Assembly (NCBI GenBank): GCA_037954325.1
Contig: JBBMNZ010000030.1
Location: forward strand, 10,550,501 to 10,614,500
Direction: 5' to 3'
DNA from: Fistularia commersonii
Taxonomy: Eukaryota; Chordata; Actinopteri; Syngnathiformes; Fistulariidae
Length of the DNA: 64,000 nt
Shown here in pieces: positions 1 through 11,991 of this stretch. Position numbers and translations under genes: made by a program. The notes beneath the pieces were generated by a model. That model made no database searches. It was not told where the DNA came from and saw nothing but the letters and a program-made list of their open reading frames with translations. Numbering within the stretch: the stretch's first letter is position 1; the number at the start of each line of letters is the position of its first letter.

Positions 1-444
1 AGGATTCAGTGTATTTGTTGATTGCAGCAAAATATACTCAACCCTTTAAGAATCATTTATGTAACAATGGTCAAAGCATGAAACCTCCCATCTGCAAAAT
101 AAAATGTGCACAATTCGAATGGGAGGGTTCTACCCCTTGACTGATGGCAAGTGACACCAAAGTAGCACAACTAAGACCCCAAAATATGGAAAATGTATGA
201 AATTTTAAACTCTTATTGCTCCAAAAAAGGGTAATTTGAATAGCATTAGTGCAGGCAGTCTGCACAAGGATTAGACACAATACACAAGTGATCACACAAA
301 AAGGGGGAAACACAAGAGCAAAACTGACAATTAAAGTGAAAATGCTCCCAGAAAATAACTCCAATTCCTTCTCCGTTTGCAAACCCTAGCCCTGAACAGA
401 TGATGTAGTTCAGCGGACCAGAATGGTTGGAGAAAAATGCTGCA
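1..444. other. No recognised gene (probable oprd1 intron 1)
   Basis: AT-rich non-coding sequence. I see no coding exon, RNA gene or complete repeat. Because oprd1 exon 1 at 6797-7044 ends in a splice donor pointing left, this stretch is inferred to be part of oprd1 intron 1. Confidence 0.5.
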
Positions 445-1005
445 TACCATAATTTCCAGACTATAAGCCACTAAATTTTTAAACAATGATGCAGCTAATT
501 GATGGATTTTTTTGGGCTAATGAGCTTCATGCCACCAAAACATTTAGCCTCATCACATCGGACCAATGAAATTACCATGAAATTCTGATGCTGTTCAATT
601 CCTAAACCAAAGAAGACGACTTTAATGGTTTTAGTTTGCGGGAGGACAATGAAGATAGCGATTAGCTGGTGTAGGACAATGCATGGATAGAAAATGGATG
701 GATGGAATTTTCCTTATGTTATTCATTATTAATGTAATAAAATTATTAGTTTTGCATCTGCCTTGTTACAGGCACTGCTCAGAAAAAAAGCATTTCCAGT
801 ACATATTTATGGATGTTACCGGTATGTGTTAATTAAAAGTAAAAAAAAAAAAAATGTTTCCTCGTAAATATTTCATGCTACAATGTGGCCACCTTCAGCT
901 TGTAGACAAGTGTGGCCAGTATATGTACACAGATATATATGTTTATTTATTTTTAGCCAGTGCAGCTTATATTCAGGTACGCGCAATAGTCTGGAAATCA
1001 CGGTA
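445..1005. mobile_element. Short inverted-repeat element (MITE-like)
   Basis: The left end reads taccataatttccagac followed by a 'tataagcc' block. The right end, on the opposite strand, reads taccgtgatttccagac followed by an 'ataagctgc' block. That gives an imperfect terminal inverted repeat of roughly 25-30 bp around a 561-bp body with no coding capacity. Both ends begin with TA, which would suit a TA-targeting family, but I cannot prove the target-site duplication. The family name is not assigned. Confidence 0.6.
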
Positions 1006-4000
1006 TTTTTCTCTTTTACTGGCACATATTTGCTGAATTTGCATGGCAAGTAAATACCCACACATCAAGTGTTGGAATTACATTATTAGTGTGTTACCGA
1101 AGGTTTGCAAAAGTCGTCTATACTGCGCACAATTACAAAATATCAACGCGGGGACTATCGTTTCTCTCAGGTAACCTTCCTGTCTCCGTTATTTTACTTT
1201 ACTTTTTCTTCACACTGTCATCCCCCAGCAACCATACATTCCTTAACCCATCCGCTCTCCACTACTGCTTCAAAATAAGTGAAGTTAATAAGAGTTCAAA
1301 TCATCTACTGTGGTTACAACTTATTACAGGAACCAGGTCCAGAAAGCTATGTTACAATTATATAGCTTCTCCCACTCCTTTTTGAACGTTGAATGTTAAT
1401 TGGTATATTTTGTGTGCAAATGACTTATCCCATCGGCATTTATTGTGATTTTGTGTGTTTGGTTTTTGTTTGAAATGAACAATGAACAAAAAACATCCCA
1501 ATTACCATAATCATGTGTTTTTTAACATGCTGTATTTTCAGTGAACAATTATGGAAAAATTATCACAAATGCGATAGTGTTGCAAATGCTAATATTTAAT
1601 ATGTTTGATTCTGTGCTATTTGACCTACATGATTGTTGAATTAAGGGTGGATTCATTTACAAATGCACCATCCTTCATATATTTCAAAAGTTTGAGACCT
1701 TTTGCAGTGATGCATGAAGTACAACGTTCTCTACTATGTCATTCGTCATTAGTGACTGCAACTTATTTTTCTTTCCTTCTTTTTACACTGCGATCTTTTA
1801 TCTCTAATTTGGGCAAGGAGATCATTTAATATTATTATTTATTATTATTTTTATTTGCATACAAGACCAAAGAGCCCCCCCCATCCCCACCAACACACAA
1901 AAGAACATGATGTCATCATCTCCAGGATGGTACACTGGCAAGAGCAAAGAGGGCAGATGGTCCAAAGTAAAGTTAGTCCAGGAAGTCAAAAATAATGGTA
2001 CAGGAGTTGCAAATTTTTCAACATACAACACAAATAATTTATATATCTGTTTATCTCAGAATTACCCAGTAGCATGCACCGTGTTTCTTATCTACCACCA
2101 CATATCTGCCAGTCTGAGTTTTTGTGCTACAAACATCAAGAGACTGATCAAGCTTAGAATATGAGGCGATTTAAATAACAAAATCAAGGTTCTCTGTTGA
2201 TGCAGCATATCAAATGAGCAAAATAGAAGAAATAAATGACAAATTTGAATCATTTAAATATGCAAATCCATTTATTCATTACAAAAACACAAATCCAAAA
2301 GAAAAAGTCAGCAAGCCTCAAGTAAATATTTAAAATAGTCCTCACCACTCATTCATTCTTTTCACTTTTCTCCTTCCATCCACACTGATGAGGGCTCTTG
2401 ATCCAATCATGTCTCACTCATACTGTCTGGATCACCTTATCATTACAATATCATTACAATACAACTCTTTTTAGGGTTTGTTTCATTTGTAACCCCTTGG
2501 TCAGAGGTGTGGGGGTTATTTTCAACTAAAATAAGAGTTGGTTTGAATGGACTTAGTTTGTCAGAGGTAGAAACAGGGATTAAACAGAATCGAAAGCATG
2601 GATGGTACGTCATTATTGCCTGCTGAGCTGTTATGTCAAATTTGCAGAAAATATAATCACTGATACAAATTTTACCACTTTTTTTTGTCCAATTAACCTT
2701 CTGTTTAGTCAAGTCAAGTCAAGTCATATTTCATTTTTGTCACCAAATCACAACCCAGTTTTTCAACGACACTTTCCATGTAGAGCAGAACTGGACATCA
2801 CTCTCTGAAATGAACACAGAAACCCCATTGGCAAGCACTTGGAAACTCTGGAAACATTGTTTTTTGCTGGCCAGAAACTTTGGATGGATCCAAACTCAAT
2901 CCAAGGAATCCTCTGTCTTGACCGGTTAGGGGAGAAAGCGAGTGAGAGAGAGGTGCAAAACAACGGGTGTATAAGGGTTGGGAGGCACAGGCATATATTA
3001 TATTTTACAAATAATAACAGTAGCACAGTTACATGGTAATAGCTGAGATGATACATTTATAGCCTGTAAAATCCTGTGGAACCTGTGAAATGAGAGTCAA
3101 AGGAAAATATGGGGTTACTGGAATAGAATACTAAGAGAAAACTAAGAAATAAACAAATAAACAGTGTTGAGAATATATGTAAACAGGTAGAGCTTGTATT
3201 AAAAAGTTTGCACCTGAACAATATGACACTATAGAAACAGTATAAACATGTGCAACTAGCAGCAAACAACAACAATACTTGCAGTGGTAGCAGCGCAGTG
3301 CACTTGCCAGATATCATAATAATGCAGCGTATCATGCGTTACTGAACAGCCAACAGTATAAGACAGGATAACTATATGCCTTCTCAAAAGGAGAGGGTTT
3401 ACACCTAAGCTTAAATAAATAGTGGATGTTGATCTCCCAGATTGTGTTGAGAAAACATTTAAACACATCTGGCTTTAATATTTCAGTGTTTCACAAAATA
3501 TACATTGATTAAAAACTTCTCTCTATCTTCTATACTTCTTAAATGTGTGCAAGACCCTAAAAATGTCTAACTATTTCATTCTTTTTCCTCAATTTTTTTT
3601 TCGCGTCAGCATTTTGAACCAAAATTCTGTCTGAGGAGTAAAACGAGAAAAATCTCTACAATGAAATGTGGTCTACAATATTCCATTCATGAATTCTTTA
3701 TTAATAAAATAACAACAAGAAAGATAGGGACGGATTCTCCCAACTTTGATATGTTGGACTGTCTTAATGACATTAAGACTACATTTACAAATAAAAACTG
3801 GATTTGGCAAGTGCACAAACAATAATTTTGAAAATGTCCATAATAAGAATCCAAATGAAACACATGATAAGTAAAACCTTAGGTTTATTTGAATAAGTGC
3901 TAAGGCAGACACGTGTCGTGTTGATAATTGTTTGCATCAAATGCATCAGGATTTGAATTAAATAACACATGTGCTTCACTGTCAGCAAAACGATTGAAAA

Positions 4001-5200
4001 TGCAAGTGGTGGAGTTGAACCTCGGTGTTTGGGGAAGAGTTGCACATACAGAGGACAGCACATCTGCTGCTGCAGGGCCTTTGAATTAGCTTAAGTAATT
4101 CAGACTGCCGCCTTAACATTCAGTACACCGTTTTCATTTTTTCCCAAAACACCTATACAAATAGTAGTTGCTGTTGCCATGGGGTGAGGTTAGAAAGTGA
4201 AGCTATGGCTGATCTGTGTCTCACACTTCAAGTCCTCTGATGCACCTTCATGGTGAGCAACTAAACCTATTTCAGTCAAAATCACTGGATCGCATACCAT
4301 TTGAGCACCTTTTCATTTAATATGATTGTCCACGAGATCTCATGGATCTATCAGCTAAGTAGGAGAAGGCACTATTCAGGTTTATTTTACCAATAGTAAT
4401 GGATCAATCGCTCGGGAACAGAAGTGACAAAGGATTAATGCCAGTCCAAACCAACATTCAATAAAAGGCAACAAGGAGTAGATCTGTTTTTAAGTCTTCT
4501 GGCTATGGAAACATGGCCTTGTCTTGTCTTCTTTTTGCGCTTGCAGTTATGGTTTGTGTTTAAGTTCCTCTCTTTGCATCAATGCATTCAGTTTCCCATA
4601 TCTGCTCTGAAGAAAATGATCATTCAGATTCAATAGACGACCCCTCAAACCACATTAATTTGTCCCCTTTTCCCCCATCCCCACTCCAGTCCCATCATCC
4701 ACCAACAAGCAGGGGGAAGTGGAATCCACATTTGAGAAGAAACAAAAATTCATGTCAGTAATTTTTTTCAAGTACAACATTATTAAAGGCCAAAACAACA
4801 ATGACAATTTCCCCATTCATTCGATATTTTAAGTTTTACATATCCAAATCTGAGAATCAAGAAAAAAAAACATATTGTGTGACCTTTCTCCAGTCTGCAG
4901 AAACTGAATGGCAGAGCAGGCATTGAATTCCAGAAAATAAGACCCACACCCCTCACATATATTGTTTGCCTGCATGCTAAACTGCAATATTTCATATGCA
5001 TAGGCTTCATATTCCTGATCCTCCAGCTGTGCCATGTTAAATGCTACACCAATGACAAATCCCACCTGCCTCAGTGGTGTGGATATTAAGAAATCAATGA
5101 TGACTTGACTGACTAATTGAATGAAGACTGACAATCTAGTTTAGCAAGCAAAGACTTAAGCATGTTCTCATTATACCTTGTCAGCATTATGTCATTTGGA
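1006..5200. other. AT-rich non-coding stretch, nothing recognised
   Basis: No opioid-receptor exon 2 (the TKMKTATN helix-2 region would mark it) was found here on the minus strand. Only small simple repeats occur, such as a few copies of AAGTC at about 2713-2735 and an ATT-rich patch at about 1828-1852. Open frames are short, without family similarity, and typical of chance. It is inferred to be intron 1 of oprd1. Confidence 0.5.
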
Positions 5201-5276
5201 AGAAAAGAAAAGAAAAGAAAAGAAAAGAAAAGAAAGGAAAGGAAAAGAAAAGAAAAGAAAAGAAAAGAAAAAAAAG
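5201..5276 (+). repeat. (AAAAG)n pentanucleotide microsatellite
   Basis: About 76 bp of tandem AGAAA units with a few AGG variants near the middle. Confidence 0.95.
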
Positions 5277-5437
5277 GACCAAGTTTTGTGATTGTATCAT
5301 TTAAATTGCATCATCTCTTGCCTTTTCCCCAAACATAGGTTGCCACACCAGAACACATATTTGTTTAAGTCATTGGTCATTTTACCATGATAAAGGTCTT
5401 GGGAGCTCTTTTGTTTTGGGATACGATCAGGAAATAT

Positions 5438-5483
5438 GATAGGATAGGATAGGATGGGATAGGATAGGATAGGATAGGATAGG
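5438..5483 (+). repeat. (GATAG)n pentanucleotide microsatellite
   Basis: About nine tandem GATAG units, one of them carrying GATGG. Confidence 0.95.
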
Positions 5484-5714
5484 ACTGTAACTTCTGCACA
5501 CTTAAACTCTCTGAGATCAACTCAAATACCATCTTAGGACAAAAATAAATAAATAGTCATGACAAATGAACTTATATGGTCTGATTCTACAATTTGGGTA
5601 ATCATATAAATTGTATAAATTGTGTGGTACATAATGACAGTCTGATCAGGCTGAGCTGAATGTGAATGCGGAGCTGCTGAAACCAAACCTGAGCTGCGGA
5701 TTCAGAGAGCAAAG

Positions 5715-5715
5715 C

Positions 5716-5811
<96 letters not shown>
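5715..5811 (+). repeat. (GATA)n tetranucleotide microsatellite
   Basis: Nearly perfect GATA tandem array of about 24 units. It produces spurious long minus-strand open frames (repeating SIYL), which are not genes. The sequence just right of it is duplicated next to the second GATA array at 6605-6752. Confidence 0.97.
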
Positions 5812-5812
<1 letters not shown>

Positions 5813-5814
5813 AT

Positions 5815-5962
5815 CAAAAGTTGTGCCATTTTTAGTGATAAACACAAAAACTGACATCCAGTTTGGCATCTAAGTCAGTGTGCATTTGGGTGATTTTCCA
5901 CATGAAACTCTACGCTTTTATGCAAAACAAAAGATATATGAATAATTGAAGTGACAAAATAA
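5815..5962. repeat. Local duplication, copy A
   Basis: About 148 bp following the GATA array, sharing long identical stretches with 6605-6752 (for example tagtgataaacacaaaaa and attttccacatgaaactct). The copies differ by scattered substitutions and small indels. Both copies sit immediately right of a GATA-type array, so the duplicated unit probably included the microsatellite. Confidence 0.85.
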
Positions 5963-6320
5963 ACCAAATAGATAGTGGATATAATGAACACTGCTCAAAA
6001 AACGTGAACACTAAAATAATGCATCCTAGATCTGAATAAATGAAACATTGTTATTAATACTCTGTTATTTACATAATTGAATGTGCTAACAACAAAATCA
6101 CATAAAAATCATCAATGGAAATCAAACCCATAGAGGTCTAAATTTGGAGTCACACTCAAATTAAAGTGCAAAAACACACTACAGGCTGATCCAACTTTGG
6201 TGTAATGTCCTTAAAACAAGTAATTTACACTTGTTTTGATTTCACAGAAGTGTGACTGAGTTGGAGTTACATTGTGTTGTTTAAGTGTTTCCTTTATTTA
6301 TTGAGCGGTATAATTGTTTT

Positions 6321-6357
6321 AGATGGATGGATGGATGGATGGATGGATGGATGGATG

Positions 6358-6420
<63 letters not shown>

Positions 6421-6481
6421 GGATAGATGGATGGATGGATGGATGGATGGATGGATGGATGGATGGATGGATGGATGGATG

Positions 6482-6551
<70 letters not shown>
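6321..6551 (+). repeat. Compound (GGAT)n/(GATA)n microsatellite
   Basis: Alternating blocks of GGAT and GATA over about 230 bp in the order GGAT, GATA, GGAT, GATA. It creates chance minus-strand open frames of SIHP/SIYL repeats. It lies about 245 bp from the oprd1 exon 1 donor, inside intron 1. Confidence 0.97.
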
Positions 6552-6604
6552 CTCTGGAATAACTTGATAGTTTGCTTTCTTGGACTTAAGAGTCCAGATA
6601 GTGA

Positions 6605-6752
6605 CAAAAGTTGTGACATTTTTAGTGATAAACACAAAAACTGACATCCAGTTGCGCATCGATGTCAGTGCGCATTTGGGCGATTTTCCACATGAAACTC
6701 TACTCTTTTATCCAAAACAAAAAAATATATGACTTATTAAAGTGAAATAATG
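6605..6752. repeat. Local duplication, copy B
   Basis: Second copy of the segment at 5815-5962. Its right end comes within about 45 bp of the oprd1 exon 1 splice donor, so the duplication created intron sequence right up to the exon. Confidence 0.85.
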
Positions 6753-6796
6753 AAAGTGAAAGTAAATAAATGAATCAATAAAAGTACTTTTCATAC

Positions 6797-7044
6797 CTGA
6801 CCACCCCATACATGACGAGGATGTTCCCCAGCAGTCCAACCACGCAAATGACGGAGTAAAGCGCAGTGATGGATATGGCCGTGATGATCCCCCCTGCGCT
6901 CCTGACAGGATTTTGCTTTTCTGTGTGGTTCAGTGAAGTTCCGATGGATTCACCCTCCTCACCAGGAACGGTGACATTGAAGGGGACGACGGAATAAATA
7001 ACGGCCGGGGGGAGCTGAGCTCCGGTGACGGTGGTCGGTTCCAT
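6797..7044 (-). CDS. oprd1: Delta-type opioid receptor, coding exon 1 (partial gene)
   Basis: This exon encodes the N-terminus and first transmembrane helix of a class A G-protein-coupled receptor, which couples to Gi/o at the plasma membrane and binds enkephalin-like peptides. Reading minus, ATG at 7044 begins MEPTTVTGAQ, close to mammalian MEPAP-type delta receptors. Sequons lie at N23 (NVT) and N39 (NHT). Helix 1 spans about residues 53-80, with ITALYS and VGLLGNILVMYG, including the conserved GN pair (N74). The frame ends GVVR with codon phase 2 at a GTATGA donor (6796-6791), the position where opioid receptors split before YTKMKT. ITALYS-VCVVGLLGN favours delta over mu, kappa or nociceptin receptors. 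An in-frame open stretch continues upstream to about 7137 but has no ATG there. Exons 2 and 3 are off the left edge. Ohnolog a or b cannot be decided. Confidence 0.9.
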
Positions 7045-7305
7045 CGGCGCTGCAACCGCGTCTGCGTCCGCGTTTGCAGTCTCGTTGCCAAAAAATTCAA
7101 ATGGATGAGCTGAGAGGTCAATTGATGCGTAGAGCAAAATTCATATATGAATATTGCTGAAAACTTTGGGGAAAAATATTTTTCAAGCGAGAGACGCCAA
7201 TTCGCGCAAAATGATGCTGAAATAAAATCTTTAAATCCAGGTTGGAGGACAAAGTAAAGCCCTGCGCCGCGACCAAATGTGTCTCCTCTCCTAGTGACTC
7301 TCCTG

Positions 7306-7313
7306 CTTTTATA
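7306..7313 (-). promoter_or_regulatory. Candidate TATA box for oprd1
   Basis: Minus-strand TATAAAAG about 262 bp upstream of the oprd1 ATG. Transcription would start near 7280, giving a 5' UTR of roughly 230 nt. The match is exact and correctly oriented, but no transcript evidence exists here. Confidence 0.5.
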
Positions 7314-7650
7314 AGATCTAACTGTCGCTGGGTGGTGTTTCTGAGACTGCAAAGAGCAGATACGGATCAAGGATGCTGGGCACCAAGCTGAGCCACCACC
7401 TCCCCCACTTCCCTGTTTGAAAATTATAATGACAAAGATAATGATAATGATGATTATGATGGTGATGATTACTATGATTACATTTCACATTGAAAAAAAA
7501 CACTGAAACGTGAAGGTTGTCAGTCATGTACATTTTGATCTAGCCTGCTCTTATTGTAGCAACTGGACTTTGCTATATAATTATTGTTAAACCTGCTGTA
7601 CATTAAATATCATTTGCAATATCTTTCATTTTCTGCAGCTTGTTTAGTAC

Positions 7651-7862
7651 TCAAGGTTGCAGGGGATGCTGGAGCTTCTCCCAGCTGGCATCAGGCGAGA
7701 AGAGGGGTACACCAATCCGGGGTCACATACAAAGACAGGCTCCCTTATTCACGGTAATTTTCCCAATTTTTTCCAATCAATCAGCTGCATGTTTTTGGAC
7801 TGTGGGAGGAAACCAGAGAACCCGTAGTAAACCCACCCTAACCACTGCACCACCGTGTCGCC
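7651..7862 (+). repeat. Dispersed fish repeat (GTGGGAGGAAACC type)
   Basis: Contains the blocks gctggagcttctcccagctg and ttttggactgtgggagg, in the order found in a very common teleost dispersed repeat. Other copies are at 10098-10431 and 28530-28760. It is non-coding; the open frame across it is accidental. Confidence 0.75.
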
Positions 7863-7877
7863 CCATTTGCAATAATC

Positions 7878-8165
7878 ATCGATTGATCCAGTTTCCGACG
7901 CTTATCTGAAGTCAGGTTGCGGGGCCAGACTTCTCTCTCCTCAGCCAAATGGTCCAGTTCTTCTGGGCAGGGAGGGGTTGCGAGGCATTCTCAAGGCAGC
8001 CTAGAGACATATTCTCTCCAGCGTGTCCTGGGTCTTCCATGTGGCCTCCTTCCGGATGGACATTCCCGGAATATCTCCCGCGGGAGGCGTCCAGGAGGCA
8101 TCCTGACTAGATGCCCGAGTCGCCTCATCTGACTCCTCCATGGGGACGAGCAGGGTCTCTTTTGG
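7878..8165 (-). mobile_element. RTE-like LINE, 3' end fragment
   Basis: Minus-strand translation gives the C-terminal tail of a non-LTR reverse transcriptase: RMPPGRLPREIF, then GRRPHGRPRTRW and a stretch like EEREVW. The 3' end is at the left (about 7880), next to the CGCTTATC block typical of this family's tail. It is the same family as 10846-13480, truncated at its 5' side. Confidence 0.8.
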
Positions 8166-8810
8166 TCACTACATTTGCAATATATTTGACCAAGATGCTG
8201 TATATTGCTATAAATGTCCTTGTCACTTTATTTCACTTTATATAATTTTCTTAAGAAAATGCTACTATTTTGTCACTGCACTTTAGCTGTAGCCAAAGCC
8301 GGCCCGACCCTACATGGTACCCGAGGTGAGATTTAATTTTCCCCCTTCATCAGCAATTTGCATGCGCTGATAAAAGAAATCAAATAGCATTGGTCTTATC
8401 ATTGACAGCAATTTATAAGATAACATGTCGCCCAGTTTACATGCTTACCAAATTACAAATAAATACAAAAATACCCGAAATTGGGCATTGCTTTACATTT
8501 GAATCAATATGTACTTTTCCGTTTTAAGAGTTAAGAGTAGACTCCAGCATCCCCTGTAAGTGGCAGAAGATGGATGGATGAATATTGAAGGTGGATTTTT
8601 GGATAAGTAATGGATAAATACCAAAACATATAGAAAATCATAAAAACATGACAAGTGGGATTTTTTTCAAGATTATGAAAAATAATATAGGAGTCAACTT
8701 TTGCTTTTGAAGAATACTGTTGTTCATTTATTAATGTTGGCTGAAATACACGTGTATGCAGTACAGATGAGATTTCAATTACCATTATGTTAAACAACAC
8801 ATTAAAAATC
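8166..8810. other. Non-coding, one small repeat remnant
   Basis: No gene seen. At about 8540-8582 there is a short remnant ending in ATGGATGGATG, resembling the tail of the dispersed fish repeat or of an RTE-like LINE. Confidence 0.4.
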
Positions 8811-8813
8811 GAT

Positions 8814-9060
8814 TGTGGCGACTGGACTTGATTTCTTCCCTCGAAGACGTTTCACCTCTAATCAGAGTCTTCTTCAATTCAGGAACTGAGAAGAAACAAG
8901 AAGAAAAGATATCAAGTCTTGTTGCCACCATAAGACTTTGACAAGGATTAACCTTGACATGGATGGCTGAGAACCTCCATAGATATTAACAATCATGTAT
9001 TTGATCATGTATTTAAACTCCTCCACACCAATAGGGGGAACCTTATGCTCAGAGAGCTGC
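8814..9060 (-). repeat. Dispersed repeat, antisense copy of the 47.5-kb foldback family
   Basis: Shares the blocks ggcgactggacttga, gaagacgtttcacctct and, on the opposite strand, gaggttctcagccatcca with the element at 47465-47632 and the fragment at 34297-34375. Widely dispersed in fish; no coding capacity seen. Confidence 0.6.
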
Positions 9061-10097
9061 AATCTGTTCCCAAACTATGAGAAATTTAGACAGACAAAGT
9101 GAGAGGAAGAAAACAAAACTAAACAAAACAAGGAAACGCACACACACTTGTTAACTACAGTGGCACCAATGTGGTGAGTAGTCATTATTGTCTCCTGGGT
9201 TCATTAAGCAAACAATGCTATCAATGAATATAAAGAGAAATTATGAATAAAACATTTCAACATTAAAGATCTTCCCTGTTAGTTTTTGGGATCAATCAAG
9301 TGGTGCCACATAGTCACTGAGGTTGATAGGCTGATCAATTGTAGATGCTTTCCACTTGCTCATCGACTCTTATTTGCCATGCGTCAATGACCCCCCGGGA
9401 AATAAAATGCTTAGTAGACAAACACACTAACATGCTGGAATTCAAATAGGTTATTAAACGCTCTGCTGCAAAGCACAGTGTGTTTGTAGCAGCTGTTATG
9501 AGTCTCTTTGGCAATGCACTGACTTGTACTTTCTGTGGCAAATGTTGCATTTAATGTCTGCATTTAACTACTAAGATAACACCCTCTCCATTAAATGCAG
9601 CCAGAACAAGATATATTTTATTCCTCTTTGATATGTTATCAGCATGTTTTCATTTTGAGAAATCATAGAGGGCACAGAATTAATTTCAAATCCCTTGAGC
9701 TTAAGGGTAAATAATTGGAGGTAAGAATCGTACCAGGAAATATGCATTCTGCTTCATATGGAAGCTTCTCTCTGCTCATGTAAATTACTTAACTTAAGTC
9801 ACTATTTTAAGACAACTTCAGGTTCTCGCAAATATTCTAATGGGAGTAACTGTTTTTAATGGATTCAAAATGCTATTATTCGGTATATTGGTTTGATAGC
9901 TCCAGCTAATCTATTCAGTCACTGTCAACCATCAGTAAAAGCTCATAACGATGAGCCTGTTCTTCCTGAGCATATTCATTATTTCAAGAAAATATGACCT
10001 CAAACTATTTTAAACTGCATATCAATGGCGCAACACTGGAAACCAGTGATGTATTGAAATGTTGTTTGTGTGTGTCCAAGATAGAATCAGACCATTC
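9061..10097. other. Intergenic, nothing recognised
   Basis: No exon, RNA gene or repeat that I can name. Open frames are short and without similarity. Confidence 0.5.
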
Positions 10098-10431
10098 ACA
10101 TGTCTTTGACAGAGCCATCCATCCATTTTCTTCCTATTATCCTGCACTCAGGGTCACGGGAGGGGTGCTGGAGCCTAACCCAGCTGTCACTTGGCAAGAG
10201 GCAGGCTACACCCTGGACTGGTCACCAGTTGATCGCAGAAAATATATAGACAAACAACCATTCACTCACTCATTCATTCAGGGCAATTTTACCCAATTTA
10301 TTCCAATTAACCTGCATGAGAACCTGGAGGAAACCCACGCAGACACATGGAGAGCATGCAAAATCCTCACAGAAAGGTTCCCCTTGTCAGAATCGAATCA
10401 GCGTTCTTCGTGCTGTGAGGCTGGAGTGCAA
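10098..10431 (+). repeat. Dispersed fish repeat, longest copy
   Basis: Carries the full series of blocks of this family: ggagcctaacccagctgtca, a CACCCTGGACTGGTC block, 'attcattcagggcaatttta', gaggaaacccacgcagac and a terminal cgctgtgag-like block. A 146-residue open frame covers it but translates repeat, not a protein domain. Confidence 0.8.
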
Positions 10432-10559
10432 TAGCAATAACTGATTAAACATAAAAGTACAATCCGCAATAAAATTCCATTGAAAATTTGCATACTGACC
10501 ATGACTTGAAACGCTGCATTATGATTTTGTTGCACTGTTAAAATTTTGGAATTTGTCAT

Positions 10560-10780
10560 TTGTGACATGCAAAATAAGTTGGAGCTTACGTTACAATATA
10601 TTAAGTCATGTTATGTTATATCACATTACGTTATGTTGTATTACGTTATGTTAGATTACATTGCGTTATGTTATGTAATGTTTGGTTATGTAATGTTTGG
10701 TTATGTTTTAGTTTAGGGTTAGGGTTATGTTGTGTGCGTCACACCATGTTGCGTCACATCGCGTCACGCTATTGTAGTTG
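10560..10780 (+). repeat. Imperfect GTTATGTTA-type tandem array
   Basis: Degenerate repeats around TTACGTTATGTTATATTA for roughly 150 bp, followed by CGTCACACCATGTTGCGTCACATCGC-like repeats. It includes two adjacent GGGTTA-like units at about 10713-10727, too few to be telomeric. Confidence 0.7.
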
Positions 10781-10845
10781 AACTTGTACTTATCAGGTTT
10801 TTGACAGTACCCACCCACACACACGTGCAAACACACAGACATACT

Positions 10846-11690
10846 TTAATCGCTTATCCATGGTCGGGTTGTGGGGGCAGCAGCCTAAGAAATGTGTCCC
10901 GGACTTTTCTCTTCCTGCCCCCTTATTCCTGCTCCACCAGGGGAATCCTGAGATGTTCCAGCAAGCAGAAACAGTCCAGCCAGCGCGTCCGTGTTCCCCC
11001 TGGATCTCTTTTCCCAGGTATCTGCCTGGAACACCTTGCCGGGGAGGTGTCCATGAGGCATTATGACCAGATGACCTAGGCACCTCATCTGTCTCCTCTC
11101 GATGTGCAGGAGCAGCAGTTCTACTCTGAGCTACTCCAGGATCGCACCCAATCTCTATGGAAAGGTTCAAACACCCCAACGGAAGAAAATCATGTCAGCC
11201 ACTTTTATCCACCCCCACTGGGCAGCTTTTTAAATACCTCAATGACCCATGCCAGAGAGATTGGTGAGCCTTTCTGCCTCTTCTATGGAAGACATGTTGG
11301 TTGGGTTCAGGTGTTCCTTAAAGGGTAGCTTTTTAAATACCTCAAGAACCTATGCCAGAGGGATTTGTGAGCCTTGCAAGTCTTTAGGCTCTGCCTCTTC
11401 TGTGGAAGACATGTTGGTTGGGTTCAGGTGTTCCTCAAAGTGCTCTCTCCACTGCACAATAATATCCTCAAAGTGCTCTTTCCATTGCATAATAACATCC
11501 TGAGGTAGCGTCAGCAGCTCCCCTTCGAAACTGAACAGAACCTGGGTCAGTCTCTGACTTAACTTCCAGTGTCTCAGCCTTTCTGAACCTCTGGGACCCA
11601 TCTGCTGCCTCTTGAGAACCATTAGCCAACTAGTCCTGATGGTCTCTGTCACCTTTGGTGTCCACCAGTTGGTCCAGGGGTTGCTGCCTA
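10846..11690 (-). mobile_element. RTE-like LINE A, 3' half (internally deleted)
   Basis: Minus-strand reading. 11650-11350 encodes the linker between endonuclease and reverse transcriptase (LTLPQDVIMQWKEHFEDI, then a STEEAEPKDL-like stretch). About 11090-10850 encodes the extreme C-terminus (RCLGHLVIMPHGHLPGKVFQ), ending in the family's GGGGGCAGCAGCCTAAG and CGCTTATC blocks. The catalytic palm between them is missing, and the 11200-11470 part is a short internal duplication of the NPTNMSS-EEAE segment. Stops and frameshifts show it is dead. The same insertion continues at 12474-13480. Confidence 0.8.
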
Positions 11691-11991
11691 GATATTAATG
11701 GTTTCACAGTCAGAGCTCCTTTCAGCAGCATCAATGTTCACAGCCTCTCTCAAGATGCACAAATATCTCTTTCAGAGTTGTGAATAGAAGACCTCACTGT
11801 CAAGTGCCAGACTCTGCCAGACATTCTCAGTTCACTGAACATTTGGGTTACCAGGTCAGCCATACTCAACACCTGATCCAACTCAACAGATGGTTGTAAG
11901 TTGACAGCTCCGTCTCTCTCTTCACACAAGTGTCCAAAACATATTGCTGAGGATCAGATGATACAAAGTCGTTACAAAATCATGGGTCTCT

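Noticed and set aside
5602..6659. Minus-strand open frames of SIYL and SIHP repeats
   Set aside because: Products of GATA and GGAT microsatellites read without stops; no gene.
7045..7137. N-terminal extension of oprd1 upstream of MEP
   Set aside because: The open stretch has no ATG (its apparent start codon is TTG). MEP matches the known delta-receptor start, so the upstream part is 5' UTR.
10713..10727. Telomere-like GGGTTAGGGTTA
   Set aside because: Only two units inside a degenerate GTTATG-type array; no interstitial telomere block.
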